Source: Rapana venosa
Lineage: Eukaryota; Mollusca; Gastropoda; Neogastropoda; Muricidae
Assembly: GCA_028751875.1 (NCBI GenBank)
Contig: CM054140.1
Coordinates: 11,346,112 to 11,410,111, forward strand
Direction of reading: 5' to 3'
DNA: 64,000 nucleotides
Shown: in pieces, positions 33,101 through 43,949 of the stretch
Numbering within the stretch: the first letter of the stretch is position 1
How the letters are laid out: the number at the start of each line of letters is the position of its first letter
The notes under the pieces: generated by a model
Seen by the model: only the letters and a program-made list of their open reading frames with translations
What the model was told of the DNA's origin: nothing
Database searches by the model: none
Position numbers and translations under genes: made by a program

Positions 33101-34193
33101 AGTCCTTGCTGACTAACTGCCAGGCCATCACTGTCGTCTACAGAGCAAAGCTTCACAGTGGCTCTTCCTCCAGTACCAAATGTACTGACAGAATATCAAA
33201 GTGCATCAGTGTGATGTAGGTCCGTCACTTCTTCCTCGTCGTTGTCATCGAGCACTCAGACAGCAACTAGTGTGTACTGTCTTACGAGTGAAAATGGGTT
33301 TGTGCTGCCGTTAAGCACCTGGCAGGTCAGGCCCAGCACATCCGACATTGGCATGGGAGGGAATTGTTATATTTTAAGTCTTTCTGGCAAAAAGACAGGA
33401 GATTGGACCATAAGACAGAAAATAGTCAAGAAAGCGGTAAAAAGACGAAAACGAACAGGGCAGAAAAAAGAAAAGGATAGAAAAGAGGGAGTCCTAGCAC
33501 AGAATTTGCAGAGGTGGTAATGCTATTATTTACAGTGACAGGCTCCCCAGCATTCCCATCGGGGAAGGTCTGTCATTGCATAAAGCACAGAAAATCTTCA
33601 TGTCTTCTTCTCTGCTTTCTTTGGTGGTGAGGATACTGGGGATACAGACCTACTGTCTAGTGAGGACAACAGTGAGAATAAAAGAACAGACATGTAGTAG
33701 AAATAATCACCTAACACCAGTTTCCAACATGTTTAGAGCTATTTTATTCGTATTCAGTTGAATTTATTGAGTAAAATCTTACGTTTTATTTTTCTTATTC
33801 AGTTGAATCTCAATTTTGTTTTGAGGAAGGAAAACTTAAGATATCACCTTTATGCTTTACCACATGATCCACCACAAACGTGTGAGGCCGATCGGAGAAG
33901 ACGTCAGCGAAGGTGACGAGGGCTTCACGGATGGCTGAATAGCTGGCCAGCACCACCACCAGCCTCCCTCCCAGGTAGAGACTGAACACGTCCCCGTACT
34001 GACGTCTCCACCTCCAGAACTGGGGCCGTGGGTCCTTGGCCAGCAGGTGCAGGTGGCCCAGCAGGGGCAGGGCAGGTCCGGGGCCTGGGGGGAGGCCCGG
34101 GGGTCGTCGTGTGGACAGCCACCACAACACACACAGCACCCCCACCGCTCCCAGCAGCACAGTCGTGGGGTCCAGGGAGAACAGCAGTGACAT
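21935..34193 (-). CDS. Cytochrome P450, CYP2-clan (gene 1), five exons, complete
   Basis: Microsomal-type P450 monooxygenase: heme-thiolate enzyme of the ER membrane that takes electrons from NADPH-P450 reductase; the substrate cannot be told from sequence. Joining 34193-33848, 29523-29227, 26554-26318, 24467-24027 and 22116-21935 gives 1503 nt (500 aa plus stop), a normal P450 length. All introns are GT-AG and phase 1. Visible landmarks: N-terminal membrane anchor (about residues 9-27), proline-rich hinge [11 protein letters not shown]-helix WKEQR (125-129), I-helix AGTDTT (307-312), K-helix EVLR (364-367), PERF (419-422) and heme loop [10 protein letters not shown] with the ligand Cys445, formed across the exon 4/5 junction. 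The proline hinge, the PHATxRD-like segment and the exon phases fit the CYP2 clan. No inactivating change is visible. A second terminal exon at 17005-16824 could replace exon 5. Confidence 0.93.
22745..23038 (+). mobile_element. SINE family C (tRNA-5S chimeric), full-length, in gene 1 intron 4
   Basis: A box TAGCTCAGTGG, then 5S-like AAGTTAAGCAGCGTCGAGC and CAGTTGGATGGGTGACCG, then the body to ACCTTATAGGTTATGGGAC. Confidence 0.88.
23140..23935 (-). pseudogene. Non-LTR RT remnant in P450 gene 1 intron 4
   Basis: Minus translation: [20 protein letters not shown] (RT GxxxSP block), [21 protein letters not shown] (catalytic FADD, here FAED), [11 protein letters not shown], and [11 protein letters not shown]. 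Stops and frame shifts lie between the blocks. The D-to-E change in the active site also indicates a dead copy. Confidence 0.8.
24027..24467 (-). CDS. P450 gene 1, exon 4 (I-helix, ExxR, PERF)
   Basis: 441 nt. Acceptor CCCCAG ends at 24468 after a T-rich tract; donor GTAAAC starts at 24026. Encodes residues 294-440: I-helix [14 protein letters not shown] with the oxygen-activating acid/threonine pair, [13 protein letters not shown]-helix EVLR, the [13 protein letters not shown] strand, and [10 protein letters not shown]. It ends in PFST, so the first Gly codon of the heme loop is split by intron 4. Confidence 0.96.
24583..24915 (+). mobile_element. SINE family A, full-length reference copy, head 1
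   Basis: The head matches both Pol III boxes: ATAGCTCAGTGGTTAGAACA and GGGTTCGATTCCCG. Then CCTGGAGTTAACATCAGTGC, CGGATGAGACTATAAACCG, GTGTGCCGGTGGGAACAG and TTATTCCATTATCCTCGAT. Confidence 0.9.
25201..26141. repeat. 41-bp minisatellite, about 23 copies, in P450 gene 1 intron 3
   Basis: Unit GATTGTCATAACTTACACTT plus AAATGAGAAATGCTGTTACAT. Variants fall into classes (CATAACTTAC, CTTAACTTGC, GATAGCC, GAGACATG) that recur in blocks, so expansion involved multi-unit steps. Confidence 0.95.
26213..26310. repeat. (CA)n, (CACG)n and GAGACA beside exon 3 donor
   Basis: The compound array ends within 10 bases of the gene 1 exon 3 donor (GT at 26317-26316). Confidence 0.9.
26318..26554 (-). CDS. P450 gene 1, exon 3 (F-G region)
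   Basis: 237 nt. Acceptor CAG ends at 26555 and donor GTTTGT starts at 26317; both edges are phase 1. Translation contains [15 protein letters not shown], then [18 protein letters not shown] and [15 protein letters not shown]. The LPGD and (T/R)DFI-x-SYL segments align residue for residue with gene 2 exon 3, also 237 nt. There is no internal Met near the acceptor and no stop, so the exon is easy to miss when only ATG-initiated frames are scanned. Confidence 0.93.
26560..29150. other. Gene 1 intron 2, mostly unique
   Basis: No microsatellite block or SINE apart from a family C fragment at 28545. Frames at 27318-27692 (minus) and 27414-27815 (plus) overlap each other and match nothing recognised. 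Confidence 0.4.
28545..28662 (-). mobile_element. SINE family C, 3' fragment
   Basis: Minus strand: GAGATGGAAGC, CTAGAGAAGCTGAGG and AGGTTGTGGGACACC, the end of the family C body. Confidence 0.65.
29227..29523 (-). CDS. P450 gene 1, exon 2 (C-helix)
   Basis: 297 nt, phase 1 to phase 1. Acceptor TGTAG ends at 29524 and donor GTTTGT starts at 29226. It encodes [15 protein letters not shown], whose W and R are the C-helix heme-propionate contacts (WxxxR), then [15 protein letters not shown] and RFDYNDP. The same length and frame occur in gene 2 exon 2. Confidence 0.95.
29812..30262. repeat. Trinucleotide array (CTT)n/(CTA)n/(CTC)n/(CTG)n
   Basis: About 430 bp of CTN units in gene 1 intron 1. 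The 388-aa frame of Leu/Tyr runs is an artefact. Confidence 0.95.
30355..30955. repeat. 16-bp minisatellite, about 37 copies
   Basis: Unit CTCAACACCTCACTGC with CTCCACTGC, CTTACTGC and CTTTCT variants; a longer block (about 70 bp around CACCACTTCCTCAACACC) is itself repeated. Stop-free in more than one frame because the unit lacks TA/TGA contexts. Confidence 0.93.
31100..32757 (+). pseudogene. CR1/L2-like LINE, RT remnant, in gene 1 intron 1
   Basis: Ordered blocks in shifting frames: [30 protein letters not shown] with [18 protein letters not shown] (start of RT), [34 protein letters not shown] (motif A region), then C-terminal [12 protein letters not shown] and [18 protein letters not shown]. 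Many stops; the FADD and GVPQGS blocks are eroded. Confidence 0.83.
32797..32965. repeat. 19-bp minisatellite, about 8 copies
   Basis: Unit GGATCCCTGGTAAGTGAAT with AACTGAAT/AGTCAAT variants; each unit carries a BamHI-type GGATCC. Confidence 0.92.
33225..33570 (+). mobile_element. Repeat family D, near-complete copy
   Basis: Blocks CTTCCTCGTCG, GTGAAAATGGGTTTGTGCTG, CCGTTAAGCACCTGGCAGG, TCAGGCCCAGCACATCC, GGAGATTGGACCA, and a closing GACAGGCTCCCCAGCATTCCC. The same order occurs at 63390-63745. Confidence 0.75.
33848..34193 (-). CDS. P450 gene 1, exon 1 (membrane anchor, proline hinge)
   Basis: Residues 1-115 plus one base. The ATG at 34193 has A at -3 and opens directly into [15 protein letters not shown], a hydrophobic anchor followed by the [12 protein letters not shown] hinge, as in ER P450s. 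Further on are the GHLHLL and [11 protein letters not shown] motifs typical of the CYP2 clan. The donor GT is at 33847-33846, after AAAG, phase 1. Bases 34175-33966 match gene 2 exon 1 with a single mismatch; the last 118 bases are clearly diverged. Confidence 0.95.
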
Positions 34194-34199
34194 TTGGAT

Positions 34200-35010
34200 G
34201 ATGAGGCAACAGAGCTGAAATGGAAATTGTCATGCATTCAGTTGCCACAGAGGCACACACAGGACAAGCATGGCTGTGTGAAGATGGTGCTGACTGGGCA
34301 GCAGTGCACTGCACCAGCAGATACAGCAGCACATCACCAAGACCAGGAGTCAAACTACAGCTCCAATGATACACATCCATGCTGAGGAGTCAGACAAGGA
34401 ATCTGTACAGGCTTTCAGTGCTAAATGCCAGGAGGTCTACTTACCTCCAGCAAGTGCAAAGGAAGACTAGGAAAAGTGAAATGCACACTGGAACACATAC
34501 TAGCAACATTCAGTGTTATTGTCAACACAACCTACAGGGACGTCCATGAAATAAAACAGCCAACAGTTAAAACCCCGTTTAGCAATCCAGACATCAGCGA
34601 GAGATGGACAACACATATAAGCACAGAAAAGACATGCTATAAAGTAGAGGAATGCTGCCTAAGACTTTGAGAAACAAGGACAGAAAAGCTCTGGAATGAC
34701 CTAAAATCAGAGATCAACAAGCAGAAGAAGGTACAACAAAGAAGAGACAGCAGAATATTTCTTCGGGAGCTTTTTTCCCATTTTGCCAGGTAACAGTTCA
34801 AACAGCCAAACCCCGGGACACTGGCAATGGACAAAGCTGTTCTTGAACAGCACATAAATGACTGAAAACCTGCTGTCCACCTACTCCTATAAGTTTTGTC
34901 TTCAAACATCTGTTGTCATTCAGAATCCACTGTATGTTTTTGTCAACATTTTAGAGTGCACTAGTGAGGGAGCAGAGATGACACTGTACAAGGTCTGGGT
35001 TTCCAAACAA
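34200..35010. other. Upstream region of P450 gene 1
   Basis: Mostly unique. No TATA box seen near the ATG. Weak LINE-like wording around 34640-34790 on the plus strand (LWNDLKSEINKQKK) was not secure enough to call. Confidence 0.35.
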
Positions 35011-35017
35011 TGACACA

Positions 35018-35300
35018 TGAATGCTACAGCCGAGTGGTTAAGACCATTTCACTTCAATCCCTTGGGTCCATGAAGTCCTGGGTTCGAATCTCAGCAGTGG
35101 TGTCTGGTGAATTAAGGGTGGGAATGGTTATGATCTTTTAGGGTGACTTCAAGCGCACACCTGTCAGTGCCTTACTTCCCTTCATGAAAAACACATGCAG
35201 AAGATCAAATATGCATGTTAAGGATCCCATAATTGATGCCAGGACTCAGTGGGTTGTGCAAACACAAACACAACCAGCTGTTCTGAAGTCTGAATATGTC
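35018..35300 (+). mobile_element. SINE family B (Ser/Leu-tRNA-like head), full-length
   Basis: Head CAGCCGAGTGGTTAAGACC with CCTGGGTTCGAATCTCAGC (long variable arm between, as in class II tRNAs), then GTGTCTGGTGAATTAAGGGTG, CTTCAAGCGCACACC and ATGCATGTTAAGGATCCCAT. Confidence 0.82.
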
Positions 35301-35387
35301 ATCTAAAGCCAGCAGACAGACCTTCTGTGAAGTTACTAGCACAGGAGAGGGCCAGGTACTACACATCCCACCCTGTAAGAGAATACA

Positions 35388-35470
35388 GCCAGAGAGAGAG
35401 AGAGAGAGAGAGAGAGTAGTTTATTGCTATTGACACTACAGTCCTATTGGCAAGAAGCACAAAGTGAATT
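35388..35470 (-). mobile_element. (GA)n plus retroposon 3' end
   Basis: Minus strand: GTGTCAATAGCAATAAACTA then (CT)n, a polyadenylation-signal end. 35470-36450 holds nothing recognised. Confidence 0.5.
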
Positions 35471-36461
35471 CCAATATTTGAGACGTTACATGGCACGAGA
35501 AAAAATCAAATAATCATAACTACTAATGAAGAAAAACCCAAACAAACAAAAAGAAATAATTACCCCCAAAATCTATGGAAAAAATCATAGTCCACATGTT
35601 CAAAAATCTTAGTAATAACAGTGTCATTACTGTGAACCATCCAGACGACTATTCACGTTCATGAACATTCCCACTCCATATTTAAGTATACAAATAGACA
35701 TAATATTTGGTATACAAGTAGACACATTCTATTTCCTTTTCAGGGTTATAATAAAGTTATGGGTATTTATGAAGCAAGAGAGACATATATATATTTAGAC
35801 TACTCCCAAGCCAATGCAATTTCCAACAGACAAGAACTGCCATCATAACACAACCCTTTTCAAGCTAAGCTTTAGAACTGCTTTCATAACACAATCAGCT
35901 TTTTTCAATCCTCCTTTCAAAATAAGTCTTTCACAAAGTGATAAACCCACCTCAGAGACACAAATCCAGATGCAACAAGCACAAGTTCTCAACACCTACA
36001 AGCCAACCTATGCGTAAACACTTACTGTGCATTACATATAAGCGGCTGTTTACTGACCCAGTTTAATCTGACCAAGCCATACAACAGTATATGCAACACA
36101 GATTTTTTTTCCTGGATAAACCAGATAAAAGACTTGAGTAATCTGAGGCATATTCATGAAGGAAGAAAAGAAAAAACACTAAAGGTGACTCACAGTCCTT
36201 GACCTAGTTGAGATTGCATAAGGGGCTGGTACTCTGATCTCTGGACCCTGGACTGTATGGAACTGAATTGCTTTGTAATGTATTCTTCGTCACGACACAA
36301 TGTCTTCATACCAGTTGGGCTGATTTACATGGGAGAAGCGTGCCACAATAGAACAACATGATCTATTTTATTTTCTCCCATCTTCGTCTGTTTCCCAGTG
36401 AGAAATGGGTTGTGTATAACATATTGTGCCAGGTGCACATGTGCATGCGTGCACTCCATAC

Positions 36462-36600
36462 CACACACACACACACACACTCAGACACTCAAGGACATAC
36501 ATGCATGTACACACCCTAGCTCGCAAACGCACACATGCACATACAGTCCAAACACATACACACACAAACACGCACACAAGCGTCCACACTCATGCACACA
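36462..36600. repeat. (CA)n-rich patch
   Basis: Imperfect CA with TG-rich interruptions. Confidence 0.8.
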
Positions 36601-36830
36601 CTTAATGCACTCTACACTTAATGCACTCTACACTTAATGCACTCTACACTTAATGCTAACTGACTTACGGCACTTCACACTTAATGCACTCTACACTTAA
36701 TGCACTCTACACTTAATGCTAGCTGACTTATGGCACTTCACACTTAATGCACTCTACACTTAATGCACTATACACCTAATGCACTCTACACTTGAAGCCT
36801 AGGTGACTTATGGCCCTTCACACTTAAGCC
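36598..36830. repeat. 16-bp minisatellite with higher-order unit
   Basis: Unit ACTTAATGCACTCTAC in runs of two or three, separated by CTAACTGACTTACGGCACTTC. The combined block recurs about three times. Confidence 0.88.
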
Positions 36831-36844
36831 CCTTGTGTGTATGT

Positions 36845-37619
36845 GCATGAGTGCTTGTGTGCACCCAGACCTGCCAGTCATGCTACTATCAATTACGGTG
36901 TGTTAGTGCCATTCGAAATTACCTGTCCACTGATGCAACATCCAAACTTGTTGCATCTCTCATTATTTCACATCTGGACTATTGCAATTCTCTTTTAGCT
37001 GATCTGCCAGCAACATCTATCCACTCCCTTCAATGTATTCAAAACTCTGCAGCTCGACTAGTCCTCAGTAAGAAAAATCTGAACACATTACTCCTCTCTT
37101 GCAATCTCTCCACTGGTTGCCTGTGTCACAGAGAGTAAACTGTAAGATCAGTACCCTCTGTTACAAATGTCTCCACAACACAGCACCATCCTACCTCTAC
37201 GGACTTCTTCACCTGTACGCTCCTTCTCGTTCCCTCCGCTCTGCTGCAGTACCTTGTGCTTACGATTACCTAGATTCAACCACTTCACTGTTGGTCATTG
37301 CTTTTTCTCTATTTCTGGTCCATCCATCTGGAACTACCTTCCTCTCTCTCTTCGACAAAAGCCTACTTATGGCACATTTAAATCCAGCCTCAAGACATAT
37401 TTATTTCAAACCTAACTTTTCCCTCCTCTTTCATCTCAAATCTGCCCCTGCCTTCAACAGCCAAATTCCCATTACCCTGCCAAAACCTAAAACCTGTGTG
37501 TGTGTGTGTGTGTGTGTGTAGGTGCTTACATTTTATTTTTTTAAGCTTTTAATAGTTATTAGCTTCATGACTCTAAGAATATGTTGAGTGCAAGCGCTCT
37601 GATTTGTCTTTGCAAATTC

Positions 37620-37654
<35 letters not shown>

Positions 37655-37660
37655 GGAAAA
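36845..37660 (+). pseudogene. CR1/L2-like LINE 3' end with (ATT)n tail
   Basis: SCYYQLRCVSAIRNYLSTDA, SHLDYCNSLLADLPATSI and HWLPVSQRV are the RT C-terminal blocks; then KCLHNTAPSYLYGLL and SIWNYLPLSLRQKPTYGTFKSSLKTYLF in other frames, (TG)n, AGCGCTCTGATTTGTCTTTG and (ATT)n. Frame shifted. Confidence 0.83.
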
Positions 37661-37891
37661 TGCAGCAGTTTATAATTATTATGAAAAGAAAACTCATGGC
37701 GCAATGCTATAGCTTGATTGAAAGTGCAGATAGCCAAGCATTCTTCTGCTTTGTTGTCTTCCTATAGATGAGGAAAGGGAACAAGCTATCATTTCCTTGC
37801 ATGCTCTTTCTGCCACTAGACATGACTCCTCCCTTACCCCGCCATAGGTCTCTAATTTTCAACAGCATCTTTCACCTCCTAAGTGTCTTGC

Positions 37892-37934
<43 letters not shown>

Positions 37935-37997
37935 TGCATGCATAGTGTGCATGCATGGATTTGAAATCTGTTGTTTATTTTTTTTTAAGGAGATTTG

Positions 37998-38080
37998 CAT
38001 GCGTGTAAGTGATTTTGAGTGCAAGCGCTTGGATTTGCTTGTTTTTTACAAGATTCAGTGCTATATAAATTCCATATATT

Positions 38081-38166
<86 letters not shown>
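37998..38166 (+). mobile_element. CR1/L2-like LINE 3' stem-loop with (ATG)n(ATT)n tail
   Basis: GAGTGCAAGCGCTTGGATTTG, ACAAGATTCAGTGCTATATA, then ATG and ATT repeats. Confidence 0.75.
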
Positions 38167-38167
<1 letters not shown>

Positions 38168-38296
38168 GACAAAGGCCTACTATGGCACATTTAAATCCAG
38201 CCTCAAGACATATTTATTTCAAACCTAACTTTTTATCTCAAATCTGCCCCTGCCTTCAACAGCCAAAATCCCATTACCCTGCCAAACCCTAAAACC

Positions 38297-38369
<73 letters not shown>

Positions 38370-38488
38370 TGATGTGTGTGTGTGTATAGGTGCATACCTT
38401 TGAATTTTGTTTAAGCTTTTAATAGTTATTGGCTGCATGACTAAGAATATGTTGAGTGCAAGCGCTCTGATTTGTCTTTGCAAGTTCC

Positions 38489-38526
<38 letters not shown>
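38167..38526 (+). mobile_element. CR1/L2-like LINE 3' end
   Basis: CCTACTATGGCACATTTAAA, TCCAGCCTCAAGACATATTT, (TG)n of about 85 bp, GCAAGCGCTCTGATTTGTC and (ATT)n. Confidence 0.75.
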
Positions 38527-38527
<1 letters not shown>

Positions 38528-38954
38528 TGGAAAATGCAGCCGTTTATAATTATATGAAAAGAAAACTCATGGCCGCAATGATATAGCTTGATTGAAAGTG
38601 CAGATAGCCAAGCATTCTTCTGCTTTATTGCCTTCCTATAGATGAGGAAAGGGAACAAGGTAACATTTCCTTGCATGCTCTTTCTGCCACTAGATATGAC
38701 TCCTCCCTTAACTCCTTGAGGAGTTGTTAGAATACTGGGCTGAATTGGTCAGGCCCTGTGTCTGTCGGAGCCTGTCCTTCTCTACATGTGAATGTTTACT
38801 AGAGGGTATATCTTCGGTATAGTGTTCTCTCCTGTATAATGTTACACATTCATACAACCATTTCTTGTACAAACACACAAGTGCACGCGCACACACTTAC
38901 AGACACACACACATTAAGCATGCACACACATATACATTAAGCATGCACACACAC

Positions 38955-39267
<313 letters not shown>

Positions 39268-39599
39268 TTTGTATGAGCTTTTTAGCCCTCATCTATGCCT
39301 GACTGTTCCCTAGTTGCCTACTACCAAGTCAAGCATAATTGTGTGTGTGCTTGTTTTCTTCCTCGTTTTTCCTTTCTTTTCTTTTCTCAAATGTGTGCAA
39401 TAGGGGACGAGGGGTGAGGGGTGCAAGATGGAGGAGAGGTGGTTGGTTGTATGTGATATCACATTCTTCCATATGTTTTCTCTTTCTGCTGGTTGGTGTA
39501 TTGTTGTTGTTGTAGTTGACGAAGACATTTTTGCTGTATTTGTTGTGTTGTTTTAGTTGCTGCTTTGTTTGTATGTGATAATAACTTTAATATTATTTA

Positions 39600-39845
39600 T
39601 TCGTTTGTATTTACCTGATGAGTTTTTTCGATGGCTTGATGAAAAGAAAAGCTTTTGTTTGCTTATTCAATGCACCATCGGAAAATAAAAATTGGACTTT
39701 GACTTTCACACACACACACACACACTCCCACACACACACTCATACATACACACACGCACTCACACACACACATACATACACACACAAACACACTCACCAC
39801 ACAAACACACTCACACACACTCATACACACACACACACACACAGT
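39600..39845 (+). mobile_element. LINE 3' end (TTGACT-type tail) plus (CA)n
   Basis: TGCTTATTCAATGCACCATC, GGAAAATAAAAATTGGACTT, TGACTTTCAC then CA/CATA repeats. Duplicated at 41985-42238. Confidence 0.65.
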
Positions 39846-40119
39846 AGGCAGACACTCATACTCATATCAAGTAGCATACAGACACACTCCGTGCATATGT
39901 ACCTAGCACAAGAGGACACCTGCACCCAAAGAACTCTAGTCTGGATGGATGACAAGCGACAAGCCTACATTGACATGACCTGGCTGAGACAATCAGGCCA
40001 CAGGAATTACCCAAGCTAAGGTCTAAATGCCATGTAGCAGTGACGTCTTGGCTTGCTGCTTTCACACACGTGTGTGCCTGTGCCCACCCAGTAAGTACTA
40101 AAAGTACATGCGTTCCACT

Positions 40120-40200
40120 TTATGACAACATGATACCTGAGTGGTTAAGACTATTTGAAGTCAATCCTATGGTCCAGGAATGTTCCTGGGCTCAAATCTT
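40120..40200 (+). mobile_element. SINE family B, head only
   Basis: ACCTGAGTGGTTAAGACTAT to GGGCTCAAATC; truncated at the duplication junction. Confidence 0.65.
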
Positions 40201-40418
40201 TTTCTCTATTTCTGATCCATCCATCTGGAACGACCGTAGCTCCTTCTCTGTTTCTGGTCCATCCACCTGGAATGACCTCCCTCTTTCACTTCACCAAAAG
40301 CCTTCACTTGATACCTTCAAATCCAGCCTCAAAACACACTTATTTCCTACCTGAGACTTTTCCCCCACATATCTGTCCCTAATTTTCAACAGCATCTTTC
40401 ACCTCCTAAGTGTGTTGC

Positions 40419-40512
<94 letters not shown>

Positions 40513-40680
40513 ATACATGCCTGTGCATGGATTTGAAATCTGTTGTTTATTTTGTTTAAGGAGAGTTGCATGCTGTAAATAATTTGAGTGCAAGTTCTTC
40601 GATTTGTTTGTTTTTTACAAGATTCAGCGCTATATAAATTCCATATATTATTATTATTATTGAAATTATTATTATTATTT
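40201..40680 (+). mobile_element. CR1/L2-like LINE 3' fragments with (TG)n and (ATT)n
   Basis: TTCTCTATTTCTGATCCATC twice (FSISDPSIWN, FSVSGPSTWNDLPLSL), then (TG)n of about 90 bp, TTACAAGATTCAGCGCTATA and (ATT)n. Confidence 0.75.
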
Positions 40681-40811
40681 GACAAAAGCCTACTTATGGC
40701 ACATTTAAATCCAGCCTCAAGACATAATTATTTATTTCAAACCTAACTTTTTATCTCAACTCTGCCCCTGCCTTCAACAGCCAAAATCCCATTACCCTGC
40801 CAAAGCCTAAA

Positions 40812-40908
<97 letters not shown>

Positions 40909-41008
40909 GGTGCATACCTTTGAATTTTGTTTAAGCTTTTAATAGTTATTGGCTGCATGACTAAGAATATGTTGAGTGCAAGCGCTCTGATTTGTCTTTG
41001 CAAGTTCC

Positions 41009-41045
<37 letters not shown>
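40681..41045 (+). mobile_element. CR1/L2-like LINE 3' end, duplicate of 38167-38526
   Basis: Same order; (TG)n expanded to about 90 bp. Confidence 0.75.
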
Positions 41046-41047
<2 letters not shown>

Positions 41048-41509
41048 TGGAAAATGCAGCCGTTTATAATTATTATGAAAAGAAAACTCATGGCCGCAAT
41101 GATATAGCTTGATTGAAAGTGCAGATAGCCAAGCATTCTTCTGCTTTATTGCCTTCCTATAGATGAGGAAAGGGAACAAGGTAACATTTCCTTGCATGCT
41201 CTTTCTGCCACTAGATATGACTCCTCCCTTAACTCCTTGAGGAGTTGTTAGAATACTGGGCTGAATTGGTCAGGCCCTGTGTCTGTCGGAGCCTGTCCTT
41301 CTCTACATGTGAATGTTTACTAGAGGGTATATCTTCGGTATAGTGTTCTCTCCTGTATAATGTTACACATTCATACAACCATTTCTTGTACAAACACACA
41401 AGTGCACGCGCACACACTTACAGACACACACACATTAAGCATGCACACACATATACATTAAGCATGCACACACACACATACACACATTCGCGTGCGCACA
41501 AGCGCACAA

Positions 41510-41584
41510 ACACACACACAACACAACACACACACACTTAAGCACACACGCACTCTCTCTCTCTCTCTCTATCTCTCTCTCACA

Positions 41585-41650
<66 letters not shown>
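41510..41650. repeat. (CA)n/(CT)n compound array
   Basis: Copy-2 counterpart of 38990-39264, with most CT replaced by CA. Confidence 0.92.
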
Positions 41651-41984
41651 TTTGTATGAGCTTTTTAGCCCTCATCTATGCCTGACTGTTCCCTAGTTGC
41701 CTACTACCAAGTCAAGCATAATTGTGTGTGTGTTTTTTTCTTCCTCGTTTTTCCTTTCTTTTCTTTTCTCAAGTGTGTGCAATAGGGGACGAGGGGTGAG
41801 GGGTGCAAGATGGAGGAGAGGTGGTTGGTTGTATGTGATATCACATTCTTCCATATGTTTTCTCTTTCTGCTGGTTGGTGTATTGTTGTTGTTGTAGTTG
41901 ACGAAGACATTTTTGCTGTATTTGTTGTGTTGTTTTAGTTGCTGCTTTGTTTGTATGTGATAATAACTTTAATATTATTTATTC

Positions 41985-42084
41985 GTTTGTATTTACCTGA
42001 TGAGTTTTTTCGATGGCTTGATGAAAAGAAAAGCTTTTGTTTGCTTATTCAATGCACCATCGGAAAATAAAAATTGGACTTTGA

Positions 42085-42117
<33 letters not shown>

Positions 42118-42238
42118 CACACACACACACTCATACATACACACACGCACTCACACACACACATACATACACACACAAACACACTCACACACACAAACAC
42201 ACTCACACACACTCATACACACACACACACACACACAG
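41985..42238 (+). mobile_element. LINE 3' end plus (CA)n, duplicate of 39600-39845
   Basis: Identical core, longer first CA tract. Confidence 0.65.
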
Positions 42239-42517
42239 AGTACGCAGACACTCATACTCATATCAAGTACGCATACAGACACACCCCCTCCATATGTACC
42301 TAGCACAAGAGGACACCTGCACCCAAAGAACTCTAGCTTGGATGGATGACAAGCGACAAGCCTACATTGACATGACCTGGCTGAGACAATCAGGCCACAG
42401 GTATTACGCAAGCTAAGGTCTAAATGCCATGTAGCGGTGACGTCTTGGCTTGCTGCTTTCACACACGTGTGTGCCTGTGCCTAGTAAGTACTAAAAGTAC
42501 ATGCGTTCCACTTTATG

Positions 42518-42755
42518 ACGAACACGATACCTGAGTGGTTAAGACCGTTTGAAGTCAATCCCATGGTCCAGGAATGTTCGGGGGCTCAAATCTTGGCAGC
42601 CCTGTCTGATGGATTGATTAAGTGTGGTGAATTTTTACGATCTCCCAGGTCATCTTCAAGTGCAGACCTGACAGTGCCTTAATCAATGCCTTTTTGTGTA
42701 TTTGCGTATGAAGAAGATCAAAAATTCATCCTGTAATTCATGTCAGCGTTCATTG
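42518..42755 (+). mobile_element. SINE family B, full-length
   Basis: ACCTGAGTGGTTAAGACCGT head, AAATCTTGGCAGCCCTGTC, CTTCAAGTGCAGACCTGACA. Confidence 0.78.
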
Positions 42756-42764
42756 GGTTTCTTT

Positions 42765-42981
42765 ATGTATTTATTCTTTTGTTTCGTGGATAATGGAAAA
42801 AGCACTCATGTGCTTTTTTTTACATCAAGTCCCCGTGTGTGTGCAGTTTTGTAAATGTCGTCCATTCCTACCCGCACACAATGGCATACTCTTCCAAAAA
42901 TCGGAACGGGATTTAACGTGTGCGCGAGATGTTCTGCGTGTGTTCGCTCATGGGACCTCGGCTTGAAGGACTTTTTTTTTA

Positions 42982-43017
<36 letters not shown>

Positions 43018-43136
43018 GGGCGTGGAGTCCGCACTGATGTTAACTCCAGACGAAAAATCCTCTTCAACAAGATTCAAACGGGATCAGCAGATCACGAGTG
43101 CATCACTCTAACCACCGGGCTATCGGGTCCCCCCAC
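42765..43136 (-). mobile_element. SINE family A, full-length, with poly-G expansion
   Basis: Antisense body, then about 35 Gs (42983-43016) exactly at the body's G-rich site, GAGTCCGCACTGATGTTAAC and the head ending GGGCTATCGGGTCCCCCC. Confidence 0.85.
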
Positions 43137-43394
43137 TGGGTTAGGAAACATGAACATGCCCATTATGCATCCTGAATACACACACACACACACACACACA
43201 CATGAGCTGCTCTGATGTGGTAATGTGATCGGCTGAGGCCAGCAGGTATACCTTGCAGAGAAACAAACACAGGAGAAGACCAGACATCACACACGCAACC
43301 CCGTGTGGGAACATGAGAGAGAGAGAGACTTCAGACTTCAGACTTGTACTGTACATCAGTACGCACCTGGGTTTGTGTGTGTGATCATTTTTTG

Positions 43395-43540
43395 AAGCTA
43401 TCTTGGAATGTTTATAACAACCTGAAATGTATTTTTCTTGTGTCGTGTGAGATAATTATTGTTATCAATGTGCCTGTCAGTATTGTAATTGCCCTTCATG
43501 GGATGATTAAAGTGTTTTTGACTTGACTTGACAGCCCTAA
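43395..43540 (+). mobile_element. LINE 3' end with (TTGAC)n tail
   Basis: GCCCTTCATGGGATGATTAA, AGTGTTTTTGACTTGACTTG. Confidence 0.5.
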
Positions 43541-43615
43541 GCCACAATACATAATAATGATGGGCATAAGGAGTGGGCATATGACATAAGTGTTATAAAC
43601 ACATTACTATCAACG

Positions 43616-43616
<1 letters not shown>

Positions 43617-43678
<62 letters not shown>

Positions 43679-43680
43679 GT
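43617..43680. repeat. (TA)n
   Basis: About 60 bp of pure TA. Confidence 0.95.
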
Positions 43681-43887
43681 ATCAGCAATAATAACTCAAG
43701 AAAATCACATCAGCCATTCTTGAAGATTCATCAGGAATCAACTCACGTGCGTCATAATCGACAATGTTTGGAATGTAGTATTCCTCAATATAAGGATCAA
43801 TTTCCACAAATATTATCTTATAAATTATATTATATTGGTTGCATGAAAAATAAACCATGATAAATTGTATCTATGAGTCGATATTGT

Positions 43888-43889
<2 letters not shown>

Positions 43890-43949
<60 letters not shown>

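Larger units (their letters stand above)
40379..42596. repeat. Tandem segmental duplication, copy 2
   Basis: Second copy in the same orientation, separated from copy 1 by about 180 bp of LINE 3' sequence (40201-40378). Lacks much of copy 1's CT array at 39030-39230. Confidence 0.88.

Noticed and set aside
33857..34380. Alternative-frame ORFs over P450 exon 1
   Set aside because: Shadows of the GC-rich exon; the P450 frame explains the conservation.
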